Of a stretch of DNA of 64,000 nucleotides, positions 43,808 to 54,023 are shown one piece after another. Source of the stretch: JACDER01 sp963842575. GTDB lineage: Bacteria; Actinomycetota; Thermoleophilia; Gaiellales; Gaiellaceae. Within the stretch, counting starts at the first letter, position 1. Each line of letters opens with the position of its first letter. The stretch is taken from positions 62,001 to 126,000 of the forward strand of contig CAWJGS010000004.1 of NCBI GenBank assembly GCA_963842575.1, read 5' to 3'. The position numbers were made by a program, and so were the translations under genes. Under the pieces are notes generated by a model that saw nothing but the letters and a program-made list of their open reading frames with translations, searched no databases and had not been told where the DNA came from.

Positions 43808-43845
43808 GCTGCGGGCCGGAGCCGTATCCGTCTCCGGCCCGCAGC
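43808..43845 (-). terminator. Long perfect hairpin after the TIGR03118-like gene
   Basis: GCTGCGGGCCGGAG (43808-43821) pairs with CTCCGGCCCGCAGC (43832-43845), a 14-bp perfect stem with a 10-base loop. It lies 11 bases beyond the stop of the minus-strand gene ending at 43856. There is no U-run, as with the hairpin at 10221. Confidence 0.55.
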
Positions 43846-43855
43846 GAGATTGAAA

Positions 43856-44920
43856 TCAGCCGGTCGTGATCTTTCCGAACAGCCCGTGCGACTCATCGTC
43901 GGGCCCGGCGGTGAAGAAGAGCGTGTTGGTCGGTCCGTTGTTCGCGGCACCATGACCGAACTGAAGCGCCCACAGGCCGTCGATCAGGATCGGCTTGTGA
44001 TTCGCTCCCCTCAGGTCTCCGACGCGCTCGTAGGTCCCATCGGACTGCGCGGCGTACGCGTTGATCTCGCCGTCGCCGAAGTTCCCGACGAGGAGGTCTC
44101 CGCTGAAGCGGCCGAAGTTGCTCGGGGCGAGGGCGAGGCCCCACGGGGCGTTGAGCTGGCCGCGGGTCGCGATCCGGCGGAGCAGGACGCCGTTGGTGTC
44201 GTATTCGTCGACGAAGCCGAGGCCCTGGCCGTGGAGATCGTCCTCCGCAGCGGCGTCCTGCTTCGCGTAGCTGACGAAGATGTTGCCGCCGATCTCCTGG
44301 ATTCCGAAGGGGGCGAACCCGGCTTTGACCCCCGAATCGACGAAGCCGCCCGGCAGAGGCACGTAGTGGAAGCTGCTGTCGAAGACGTCGACGCGGCCGT
44401 TGTGGAAGTCGGTCGCGTACAGCCGGCCCCCGGCGATCGCAAGACCTTTGTAGATGGCGCCCAGGTCGCGATCGGCGACGACTTGGGCCTGCGTCCCGAG
44501 AGACGAGTTCCAGGCGAGGATCTTGCCTTCCTCGGTCGAGAAGATGAAACGGGCCGGGGCGCCTCCCACCGTGAAGTCAGTGCCGGCGTTGCCGACGACT
44601 CCGGTGGGCGCATTCATCACGCTGACGACCAGCGGCATAGGTGCCGGCGGCGGCGGGAAGAGCGTGCCGTCCGCGCTGTAGAGGGTCGAGACGTCCGTTC
44701 CGTTGTCGGCGACCCACCATGGGCTTGTCGCCAGAGAGGTGAGCCCCCAGGCATTGACCAGGTGCGCGTCGACGTGATCGGCGACGCCAGGCTGGTCGGA
44801 GACGAGGTTGTGGGCGGTGTAGAGATTGGGGTTAGGCGGTGCTCCGGCTGCAGCGAGTGCGAGCACCAGGCTCGCCAGGGCTGCGGCCGCGAAGGCCGTC
44901 GCTGTCACGAGAGGCCTCAT
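43856..44920 (-). CDS. Exported TIGR03118-type beta-propeller protein
   Basis: A 354-residue protein with a signal peptide (VTATAFAAAALASLVLALAA). The repeat pattern (HLVNAWGLTSLATSPWWVAD, APWGLALAPSNFGRFSGDLL, VGNFGDGEINAY) and the end (LWALQFGHGA, LFFTAGPDDESHGLFGKI) are typical of the family named TIGR03118, whose role is unknown. Start ATG 44920 is used because AAGGAGG lies 7 bases before it; ATG 44926 is an alternative. Confidence 0.8.
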   Translation of the reverse strand: MRPLVTATAFAAAALASLVLALAAAGAPPNPNLYTAHNLVSDQPGVADHVDAHLVNAWGLTSLATSPWWVADNGTDVSTLYSADGTLFPPPPAPMPLVVSVMNAPTGVVGNAGTDFTVGGAPARFIFSTEEGKILAWNSSLGTQAQVVADRDLGAIYKGLAIAGGRLYATDFHNGRVDVFDSSFHYVPLPGGFVDSGVKAGFAPFGIQEIGGNIFVSYAKQDAAAEDDLHGQGLGFVDEYDTNGVLLRRIATRGQLNAPWGLALAPSNFGRFSGDLLVGNFGDGEINAYAAQSDGTYERVGDLRGANHKPILIDGLWALQFGHGAANNGPTNTLFFTAGPDDESHGLFGKITTG

Positions 44921-45097
44921 GGGCATTCCTCCTTCGCCGTGCTTGTCGTTTGCCAGACCTTCATCCCTACGGGGCAGTGCGTGGCCCGGTTTGTCCGAAC
45001 GCACGAGGAGGACGACCCTGACAGGGAGCCTCACGTCATTTGCGGAACCTTCTACTGACGCAACACGCTCAAAGCCGCATGGGCCGGCGGACGTGAG

Positions 45098-47309
<2,212 letters not shown>

Positions 47310-47415
47310 GTCGCTCCTCTCGATCTCGCGGCTTCGTTCATCCAGCGATTCGAAGAATAGATCGGTCCCACATGGCGGCGAAGGTCACGGGCCGTTCGTG
47401 TCGAAACCGTCGCCC

Positions 47416-48165
47416 ATGATCCGAAGGCTCGCCGTCGAGTTCCTCGGCACCGCTCTGCTGGTGTTCTTCGCCGTCGGAGTGGCCACGCTCATGTTCGGCT
47501 TCGGGTTCGACGGCTCGAGCGTCGCGGCCGGAGTGGTGGCGACGGCGCTGGCGTTCGGCCTGACCCTGCTCGCGCTCGTGTACTTGATTGGCTCCGTGTC
47601 CGGCTCCCATGTCAACCCCGCCGTGACCATCGGAGCTCTGTTCGCCGGACGCATCTCGCTCCCGGAGGCCGTCGGCTACTGGGTCGCGCAATTCGCCGGC
47701 GGGATCGCCGGTGCGCTCGTCCTGTGGGGGACGTTCAGCACGTCCCCGTTGTACAGCCGGAAGGCCACGGGCCTAGGAACCGACGGCTACGGCAAGGAGT
47801 CGATGATTCACATCGGGCTCGGCGGGGCGTTCATCTTCGAGGTCATCCTGACCGCGATCTTCGTGTTCGTGGTGCTGCGGGTGACCTCGGCCACGGCCAA
47901 CCCCGCAACCGCGGCGGTCGCCATCGGATTGACCCTCACCGTCGTGCATCTGGTCGGGATCCCGATCACGGGCACGTCTGTGAATCCCGCGCGCAGTCTC
48001 GGGCCGGCGTTGATCGTGGGCGGGACGGCGCTGAGCCAGGTCTGGCTCTTCATCGTGGCACCACTGATAGGAGGGGTGATCGCCGCCCTCCTGCACGAGC
48101 TGCTCTACCGCGAGGAAGACGCCGGACTGGCGCCCGAAGCGCAGCAGGCCGGCGAGCCCGCCTGA
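47416..48165 (+). CDS. Aquaporin (MIP family)
   Basis: A 249-residue channel from ATG 47416; a GTG at 47398 would add six residues. Both NPA boxes are present: SGSHVNPAVTIG (first) and TGTSVNPARSLGP (second). Six membrane helices are visible, with VEFLGTALLVFFAVGVATLM as the first. His after helix 5 (TVVHLVGIPITG) and Arg after the second NPA favour a water-selective (AqpZ-like) pore. It is divergent from katG with about 100 bases between. Confidence 0.9.
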   Translation: MIRRLAVEFLGTALLVFFAVGVATLMFGFGFDGSSVAAGVVATALAFGLTLLALVYLIGSVSGSHVNPAVTIGALFAGRISLPEAVGYWVAQFAGGIAGALVLWGTFSTSPLYSRKATGLGTDGYGKESMIHIGLGGAFIFEVILTAIFVFVVLRVTSATANPATAAVAIGLTLTVVHLVGIPITGTSVNPARSLGPALIVGGTALSQVWLFIVAPLIGGVIAALLHELLYREEDAGLAPEAQQAGEPA

Positions 48166-48196
48166 TTTCCAGGGCCTAGCCGGCAGGTGATCCTCG

Positions 48197-48469
48197 ATGG
48201 AACGGCCTAAGATCGGCCTCCTGAGCGAAGAGCCTCCGCAAAAGATCATCATCGTCCGCCAGCCCCGCCAGACCTCGTGCTGTGGGTGCAGCTGCGTCGT
48301 GCCGACGTTCGTCATTCCGGCGCTGGCAGTAGTCCTTTGGCTACCGCTCGGAGCGTTCGGGGTCGCTCTTGCCATCCCATTCGGCATAGCGAGCATGCAC
48401 GCGCTGGCCTGCGCCGACCGGCTGCTCAGGGAGCGCTCCTCGCAGGGGCAGAAGGCGACCAGCGCCTGA
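48197..48469 (+). CDS. Small membrane protein, unknown
   Basis: A 90-residue protein with a hydrophilic N-terminus, a Cys cluster (QTSCCGCSCVV, about 26-36) and two hydrophobic stretches (VPTFVIPALAVVLWLPLGAF, GVALAIPFGIASMHALACA). The CCxCxC motif could bind metal or be palmitoyl-like anchored; neither is shown. It follows the aquaporin by 31 bases, so may be co-transcribed. Confidence 0.5.
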   Translation: MERPKIGLLSEEPPQKIIIVRQPRQTSCCGCSCVVPTFVIPALAVVLWLPLGAFGVALAIPFGIASMHALACADRLLRERSSQGQKATSA

Positions 48470-48540
48470 CGCAAGCGTTGGTCTAGACAGGAGACGCCGC
48501 CGGTGGGACGCTTGTGCCCTCAGCTACCAGGAGGAACACC

Positions 48541-49151
48541 ATGGAGCTCCGCATCACCAAACTGCGCGTGGCGATGGCCGCGCTTTTCGTGCTGGCCGGA
48601 GTCGGCCTCGCCAGCCTGCTCAGCCCGCTCGTCGGCACCGCTTTGGCGACCGCCGGTCAGGTCGTCAACGTCTCCGATCCCGTCAACGCCAACACCGCGA
48701 AAGTCGACCCTGCGGGGAAGCTCGACATCGGCGACGGCGCAGGGCCACTGAGCGTGGACGGAACAGTGACGAGTCGACCGGCTGCTCCCGCGTCTCCGTG
48801 GCGCGCATCGAAGGGCATCCAGGCGGCTCTCGCGATCATCGCCGGGCCGAGCGCGTCACCGATCAACGTCACCAGCCTGTCCATCTCGACCAACGCTGCG
48901 AGCGGTAGCGGCATCCTCGTCCGTTTGTTCGGCTACCACGTCCGAACAGTGCCACCACTTGCACCGGTGCGGTTTTCGACGACGCCATCTGGACGCTGCT
49001 CGACGTGGGCGACGGCGTGACGCCGGTCTCGTTCACCTTTCCCACGCCGCTGCAATGGAAGCCGCCGGCAAACACGAAGGCGTGCCTGGTCGCGAACGCC
49101 GACTCGAGCGAAGTCACGACCATGAACGCCGTCGGCTTCTACGGCGGCTGA
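48541..49151 (+). pseudogene. Exported protein, unknown, frame broken once
   Basis: ATG 48541 (after AGGAGG-like AGGAGGAACACC) begins a signal-bearing protein (MELRITKLRVAMAALFVLAG). The first frame runs VVNVSDPVNANTAKVDPAGK and LSISTNAASGSGILVRLFGY. Near 48950 the frame changes, probably by one missing base, and continues TCTGAVFDDAIWTLLDVGDG to MNAVGFYGG with the stop at 49149-49151. The repaired protein is about 203 residues, mostly beta. The family is unknown to me. Confidence 0.65.
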
Positions 49152-49448
49152 CGACCGGGCATCGAGCAGGCGTGCCCGAAAGGGTGCGCCTGCTCGCGCT
49201 CAGAGCGTCACGTCGTAACCCAGGGCTGAGCGCCTGGCAGGATCTCGCCGCCGGTTGACGAGCGGGCCCACGACCGGTGGGAGCGCGGAACTGAGCCCCG
49301 GCAGCGGGTAGGCTTGTTGTCTGGGCCGCGCAGCGGCGCTAGCCCCGAACCGATGCCGAGGGACGCGCTGTCGGGCCTTCGGGGGCCGCCTTTCTTAGGC
49401 AGCACACGCCTCACTCTGAGGACGACCCTCACTACAGAAGGGAACCCC

Positions 49449-50936
49449 ATGCAGGTGCGCTTCACCAAGAGCCGCGAAGCAGGCCGCTACGGCGCTGGGT
49501 GCCCGACTGGCGACGGACCCGCTTGCACGTCAGTATCGGTCTTCGTGAGGCTCTTTTGGCTTACGTTGGTCGCCGCTCTGATGGTGACGTTCGCTACGGC
49601 TGCAGCCTCGGGTCGGGGCGATTCCGCGGTCTTCGAGCGGGCGAAGACGGTCGCCGTCGGCATCGACTTCACCTGTGCGCTCACCGCAGAAGGCGGCGTC
49701 AAGTGCTGGGGATACAACGGTCACGACGAGCTCGGTAACGGCCAGGGACCGTCGAACGGTCGGTTCGTGCCGACCAGCAACGTCCTTGGCCTGGTTCGTG
49801 GAGTGACTGCGATCACCGCCGGCGTCCGGCACAGCTGCGCACTCACGAGCGAGGGGCGTGTCAAGTGCTGGGGCGCGAACTACGAGGGCTCGAACGGCAC
49901 CGGAACGGCGGACATTCCTGGAGGCCCAATCACCGTGTCGGGGGTAAGCGGCGTGAGCGCGATCTCAGCCGGCCACGACTTCAGCTGCGTTCTCGTCGGC
50001 GGCGGCGTCAAGTGCTGGGGCGACAACAGCCAGGGCATGCTCGGAAACGGGACGAAGGAGAGCGGTCCGACCCCGGTAGACGTGCTGGGTCTCTCTGACA
50101 GTGTGGTCGCGATCGAATCCGGGATCGTCCAGAGCTGCGCGCTCATGAGCGACGGCGGCGTCAGATGTTGGGGCGGGCAGCTCGGCACGGCACCGGTGCA
50201 GATCTCTGGGCTGGACGGTGGCGCGAAGGCGATCGCCTCCGGCTGCGCGCTCACTAACGGCGAAGGCGTCAAGTGCTGGGCCCAGGACGCGACGGCGGTC
50301 GACGTGCCGGGACTGACCAGTGGAATCAAGGCAATCTCGGGCGAGGGGCTCAACCACTGCGCGCTGACGAGCACGGGCGGCGTCAAGTGCTGGGGCGACA
50401 ACGAGTTCGGCCAGCTCGGTGACGGGACGACCCGCGATCACGCCACTCCCATCGACGTGCCGGGGCTTGGGACCGGCGTCACCGCGGTCACGACCGGGAG
50501 CTTTCACAGCTGTGCGGTTACCAGGGGCGGCGGGATCAAGTGCTGGGGCGTCGGCGGCTCCGGCCAGCTCGGCAACGGATCCACGAAAAGCCCGTCGCGG
50601 CCGGTCTCGGTCCTCGACTTCGGACCGAGAGCGAGGCTGTCGATCCTCTCCGGGTCGGTGAGTGTGACGTCCCGGCGAACAGCGCCGACGAGGCTGCGCT
50701 GCGGTGCAGACATGGGTTGTCGGGGCACGCTCACGCTCGGCGGGTTCGGAAGCCGGACCTTCGCGATCGCCGCCGGCCGGACGAAGACTGTCGCGGTCAA
50801 GCTCACTGCCCGTGGCCTCGGGCTCGTCGAACGCGCGAAGCGGCTGCAGACGGAGGCAAGAGCGGTCTTCAAGCAGCCAGCCGGACCCCCGACGACGCAG
50901 ACTCGCACGGTCGTTCTCATCGCGCCGAGGCGGTAG
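49449..50936 (+). CDS. Exported RCC1-repeat beta-propeller protein
   Basis: A 495-residue protein from ATG 49449 (AAGGGAACCCC upstream). A membrane/signal segment (FVRLFWLTLVAALMVTFATA) precedes seven RCC1-like repeats (about 70-400). Each has the form CALT..GGVKCWG..G..LGNG, as in CALTAEGGVKCWGYNGHDEL and CALTSTGGVKCWGDNEFGQL. Each repeat has two Cys in fixed positions, suggesting one disulfide per blade. A C-terminal beta domain (about 400-495, RLSILSGSVSVTSRR) follows. Probably extracellular. Function unknown. Confidence 0.8.
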   Translation: MQVRFTKSREAGRYGAGCPTGDGPACTSVSVFVRLFWLTLVAALMVTFATAAASGRGDSAVFERAKTVAVGIDFTCALTAEGGVKCWGYNGHDELGNGQGPSNGRFVPTSNVLGLVRGVTAITAGVRHSCALTSEGRVKCWGANYEGSNGTGTADIPGGPITVSGVSGVSAISAGHDFSCVLVGGGVKCWGDNSQGMLGNGTKESGPTPVDVLGLSDSVVAIESGIVQSCALMSDGGVRCWGGQLGTAPVQISGLDGGAKAIASGCALTNGEGVKCWAQDATAVDVPGLTSGIKAISGEGLNHCALTSTGGVKCWGDNEFGQLGDGTTRDHATPIDVPGLGTGVTAVTTGSFHSCAVTRGGGIKCWGVGGSGQLGNGSTKSPSRPVSVLDFGPRARLSILSGSVSVTSRRTAPTRLRCGADMGCRGTLTLGGFGSRTFAIAAGRTKTVAVKLTARGLGLVERAKRLQTEARAVFKQPAGPPTTQTRTVVLIAPRR

Positions 50937-51012
50937 CCGGCGTGGGGGGCGCGGTAGGCCTGGGAACGCAAGCACGCGATTCCAGGATGGGCCGAGCACC
51001 TACGATGTCGGC

Positions 51013-51493
51013 GTGAAGGTCTTCAACCTGCAAAGCGATCAGTGGGATCGCGCGGAGCGACCGTAAGGGCTGGCAAAGCAGGGACGCTTGGGTGGGCGCG
51101 CACATCGGGGCGGACTTGATCGGGGGGGCCATGTACGAGCTCGAGCCTGGCAATCGGCTCTGCCCGTACCACATGCATTACGCAAACGAGGAGTGGCTCG
51201 TCGTAGTGCGCGGAGAGCCCACACTCCGCCCGCCCGAAGGCGAGCATGCGCTGAGGGAGGGCGACGTTGTCTGCTTTCCCCGGGGCAAGGAGGGTGCCCA
51301 CCAGGTCAGCAACCGCACCGACTCCCCGATCCGCGTGCTGATGCTCTCGACCAAGGTCGCGCCAGAAATCGTGAAGCAGCTCGACAGCGGCAAGATCGGC
51401 GCGCGGAGCGCGAACGGCGAGCAAATCCTGCTGACTCGACCCGGCCCGCTCGGCGTCGAGCTCCTGGGACGGCGAGGACTAGCCGCGGAGTAG
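51013..51493 (+). pseudogene. Cupin-domain protein, frame broken once
   Basis: The frame from GTG 51013 (VKVFNLQSDQWDRAERP) meets a stop at 51064-51066. One extra T there (CCGTAAGG) hides the continuation KGWQSRDAWVGAHIGADLIG, after which the cupin reads to 51493 without interruption. Cupin motif 1 is CPYHMHYANEEWLVVVRGEP (His, His, Glu) and motif 2 is GDVVCFPRGKEGAHQVSN (His). The repaired length is about 159. Metal-binding beta-barrel; the substrate is unknown. Confidence 0.75.
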
Positions 51494-51560
51494 CCTTGAC
51501 CGCAATCCGGCGGCTGCCCAGCCGAGCCGTGCGCTGCGACCGGGCGTGCTCCTCTGGCGG

Positions 51561-51824
51561 TTAGCCACCGCTGATCGCAGCGATGACGTCGACCCGCGAG
51601 GCGGGCTCGAGCGCGGTGTCGAGCCCGCCTCGCTCGCGGTCGACGTAGACGTTGATATGCGGGCGCAGCCTCGGGCCTGGCTCGACGAGACGGTCGCGCA
51701 TCCCCGGCCACCCGTCGTTCAACCGGTCGATCGCCTCGTCGACCGTCGCGGCCTCGACCTCGAGCTCACGCGGCAATCCGGGGAAGAGCGGCGGCAGGAT
51801 CGGCGGGAGATGCAGCTCGGCCAT
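51561..51824 (-). CDS. MoaD/ThiS-like small sulfur-carrier-type protein
   Basis: An 87-residue ubiquitin-like-fold protein ending in Gly-Gly (AAISGG), the hallmark of MoaD/ThiS. HINVYVDRE and ATVDEAIDRLNDGWPGMRD match the family strand-helix pattern. Its start overlaps the stop of the BNR-repeat gene by one base (TGATG), so they are co-translated. The same MoaD-plus-BNR pairing is known in other actinobacteria (from memory). A 15-bp inverted repeat lies inside its 3' end. Role not known; no moaE is nearby. Confidence 0.75.
   Translation of the reverse strand: MAELHLPPILPPLFPGLPRELEVEAATVDEAIDRLNDGWPGMRDRLVEPGPRLRPHINVYVDRERGGLDTALEPASRVDVIAAISGG
51596..51633 (-). terminator. 15-bp inverted repeat inside the MoaD-like gene
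   Basis: GCGAGGCGGGCTCGA (51596-51610) pairs perfectly with TCGAGCCCGCCTCGC (51619-51633), loop of 8. It is within the last 25 codons of the minus-strand gene, so a stem that serves as terminator inside the coding end is possible. Confidence 0.4.
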
Positions 51825-52900
51825 CAGTCGACGGTGGCGATGCTCACGGATGTGATCCCAGGGAAGAGGCCGCCGATCGCACTCCAGCTCTCGCCCTCGT
51901 CTGCACTCGCGAACAGCTGCCCCGTGCTCGTGCCGAAGTAGAGGCCCGGCGTGTCATGGTCGTCGATCGTCATGCCCTCGCGCAGGACGCCGATGTAGGC
52001 GTTCTCACTCGGCAGCCCCTTGTCGAGGCGCTGCCAGCTCGAGCCGGCGTCGCGGGTGCGCCAGACCGCTACCTTGCCGTCGGGCATCGTCCGCCCGTGG
52101 CCCGGGTCGAGCGGGATCACGTAGAAGGTGTCGCGGTCGTGCGGGTGGGTCGCGGCGGCGAACCCGAACTCCGACGGCAGGCCTTCCGTGATCTCCGTCC
52201 AGGTCTTGCCCCCGTCGTCGCTGCGGTGCATACCGACGTGGTTCTGCTGGAACATCCGCTCGAAGTCGGCCGCGGGCGCGACCTTGTGGACGCAGAAGCC
52301 GATCTCCTCGTAGTCCGCCGGCCAGTCCCGGCGCAGACCCTTGTTGCGCGGCTCCCACGTCTGGCCGCCGTCGGTCGTCTCGAAGAGGCTGTAGCCCTGG
52401 ACGATCACCCAGAAGCGGTCCTTCTCGTCCGGGTGCGGGATGATCGCAGAGAGGCCGAGGTGGCCGGGCGGCTGCTGAGCCGGGTCGTTCCAGGCCTCGC
52501 GGCCCTCCTGGCCTTCGAAGGTAGTGACGAGCGAGAAGGTCTCTCCGCCGTCGGTGCTCTCGAACAGGCCGGCCGACTCGGCGCCGACGAGCAGGCGGCC
52601 GTGCGCCGGCACCACGTTCGAGACCTTCGAGAGCCGCAGGCCGCCGTCGCCGTCGGGATACCCGATGCCTTCGCTCGAGTGCTCCCACGACTCGCCTAGG
52701 TCGGCGCTGCGCCAGATCGCGGACCCGAGCCACTCGCTCGCGGCGGCGGCGTAGATCGTGCCCGAGTCATGGTCGAGGACCGCGTGGTAGATCGGCCAGC
52801 TCTCGCAGTACGGGCCGCGGACGCTCCAGTCGCGCCGGTCGCCGCTCTCCAGCACGAACAGGCCCTTGCGCGTTCCGACGAGTAGCACGCTCTTCGACAT
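51824..52900 (-). CDS. BNR/sialidase-like repeat protein
   Basis: A 358-residue beta-propeller from ATG 52900 (GGAGGTGAACCG before it; a GTG at 52909 also fits). The start MSKSVLLVGTRKGLFVLESG is typical. Asp-box motifs (S-x-D-x-G-x-x-W) appear as RSADLGESW, ESTDGGETF, ETTDGGQTW, RSDDGGKTW, RTRDAGSSW and ASADEGESW. No signal peptide is visible, so it is probably cytoplasmic, unlike true sialidases. It is coupled to the MoaD-like gene. Catalytic sialidase residues are not evident. Confidence 0.78.
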   Translation of the reverse strand: MSKSVLLVGTRKGLFVLESGDRRDWSVRGPYCESWPIYHAVLDHDSGTIYAAAASEWLGSAIWRSADLGESWEHSSEGIGYPDGDGGLRLSKVSNVVPAHGRLLVGAESAGLFESTDGGETFSLVTTFEGQEGREAWNDPAQQPPGHLGLSAIIPHPDEKDRFWVIVQGYSLFETTDGGQTWEPRNKGLRRDWPADYEEIGFCVHKVAPAADFERMFQQNHVGMHRSDDGGKTWTEITEGLPSEFGFAAATHPHDRDTFYVIPLDPGHGRTMPDGKVAVWRTRDAGSSWQRLDKGLPSENAYIGVLREGMTIDDHDTPGLYFGTSTGQLFASADEGESWSAIGGLFPGITSVSIATVD

Positions 52901-53107
52901 TCGGTTCACCTCCGTCTCGACGGTCTTTCGGTAGTAGACCTGCTCGGGCCGCGAAAGTCATCGGTCTGGCTAATTGCCGACGGCGCTCAGACCAGGCTGG
53001 TCTGGGAAGTCATCACCGCCCCGGCCAGATCCAGCCACACGGCCCACGGGACATTCCCGAACGCTGGCCCACCCGACTGCGCAGCCGGTCGGCCAGAGTC
53101 CGTGAGT

Positions 53108-53512
53108 TCAGACGACTGGCAGCAGCAGGTCGATCACGTCCCTGCGTCGGTAGAACTCGATGCCAGGGCGTGACAGATCCCGATCAGGTCTGGCAGAGAG
53201 TCGTTCGAACGTCGGGCCGATCAGCCGATAAATCTCTGGTGGTTCTCCTGTGAGACGTTCCCGCGCATAGCGTCCGCCGGGGAGCGTGCCGACCTCTAGC
53301 CCGAAGTCCTCCGGGTTGTCCTCCTCGCGAAGCTGGACGCAGATCCGGTACTCGCCGTCGTTGTTGAAGGCGCCGAAGTACTTCCGCCCGCGGAGCCCGA
53401 CTGCCTCTTCGACCTCCTGCATGCCGCGACCGATCGCGGTGACTTCGTCGGCGACCCGCTTGAACATCACGGGTGTCTCAGCACGCTCGATCACCATCTG
53501 GTGCGCTTCCAC
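53108..53512 (-). CDS. GyrI-like / effector-binding small protein
   Basis: A 134-residue soluble protein. RAETPVMFKRVADEVTAIGR and the central DGEYRICVQLREEDNPEDFG resemble the SHV/GyrI-like ligand-binding fold found as stand-alone proteins and in AraC-type regulators. Without a DNA-binding domain it may bind small molecules. Flanked by gene-poor DNA on both sides. Moderate confidence only. Confidence 0.5.
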   Translation of the reverse strand: MEAHQMVIERAETPVMFKRVADEVTAIGRGMQEVEEAVGLRGRKYFGAFNNDGEYRICVQLREEDNPEDFGLEVGTLPGGRYARERLTGEPPEIYRLIGPTFERLSARPDRDLSRPGIEFYRRRDVIDLLLPVV

Positions 53513-53673
53513 GGACGCAGCCTATCCGCCTTTGGCGTCATCGCGAATGTGGATGGAAGCTCGCCTCGACACTGGGATCGATGACCTCTGGGGCGCACTC
53601 ACCGATCCCGATCGACTCTCCCAATTCAGAGTTCGCGTTGAAGACCGAGCTCCTTTGCAGGTAAATCGTGTGA

Positions 53674-53745
53674 TGGCCCCGGGAGGAGTCGAACCTCCGC
53701 GCGCGGATTCGAAGTCCGCCGCTCTATCCGCTGAGCTACGGGGCC
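53674..53745 (-). tRNA. tRNA-Arg (TCG)
   Basis: The complement begins GGCCCCGTAGCTCAGCGGAT. Anticodon stem GCGGA/TCCGC, loop CTTCGAA, anticodon TCG (codon CGA). T arm GGAGGTTCGACTCCTCC, acceptor CGGGGCC, discriminator A. No encoded CCA. Ten bases from tRNA-His on the same strand. Confidence 0.95.
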
Positions 53746-53755
53746 TTGGCGTCAG

Positions 53756-53829
53756 GGTGGCGGACGGGACTCGAACCCGCGACCACCGGGACCACAACCC
53801 GGGGCTCTACCAACTGAGCTACCGCCACC
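53756..53829 (-). tRNA. tRNA-His (GTG)
   Basis: The complement begins (G)GTGGCGGTAGCTCAGTTGG. Anticodon stem CCGGG/CCCGG, loop TTGTGGT, anticodon GTG. The extra 5' G at position -1 opposite C73, the identity element for HisRS, is encoded (53829 and 53756). T arm GCGGGTTCGAGTCCCGT. An adjacent 5'-half copy lies at 53924-53955. Confidence 0.95.
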
Positions 53830-53889
53830 GCGTCGACCCAGGATAGCCGCGCCCTTCACGAGGTGCCCGAACGCTCGGAGGGGCAACCC

Positions 53890-53917
53890 CGCGAAAAGTG
53901 CGCAGCACTTTTTCGCG
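53890..53917. repeat. Hairpin with GCA loop beside the tRNA-His fragment
   Basis: CGCGAAAAGTGC (53890-53901), loop GCA, GCACTTTTTCGCG (53905-53917): 12 pairs with one extra T on the right arm. It separates the tRNA-His 5'-half copy from the full tRNA-His. The GCA loop with flanking CGCAGC core is shared with the hairpin behind tRNA-Ala at 11025-11074. Confidence 0.45.
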
Positions 53918-53923
53918 GCTGAG

Positions 53924-53955
53924 CCCGGGGCTCTACCAACTGAACTACCGCCACC
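53924..53955 (-). pseudogene. tRNA-His 5'-half duplicate (tRNA remnant)
   Basis: The complement repeats the first 32 bases of tRNA-His (GGTGGCGGTAGTTCAGTTGG, then TAGAGCCCCGGG) with one change (C to T in the D stem), and stops in the anticodon stem. The nine bases GGCTATCCT upstream of both copies also match, so the duplication included the 5' flank. The 3' half is replaced by an unrelated sequence and a hairpin. Confidence 0.75.
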
Positions 53956-54023
53956 TCGCTCGCGGCGAGGATAGCCTTAGCTTCTCCCGATTCCCCTTCG
54001 CGCCGACCGGGTAGGAGGCGACC

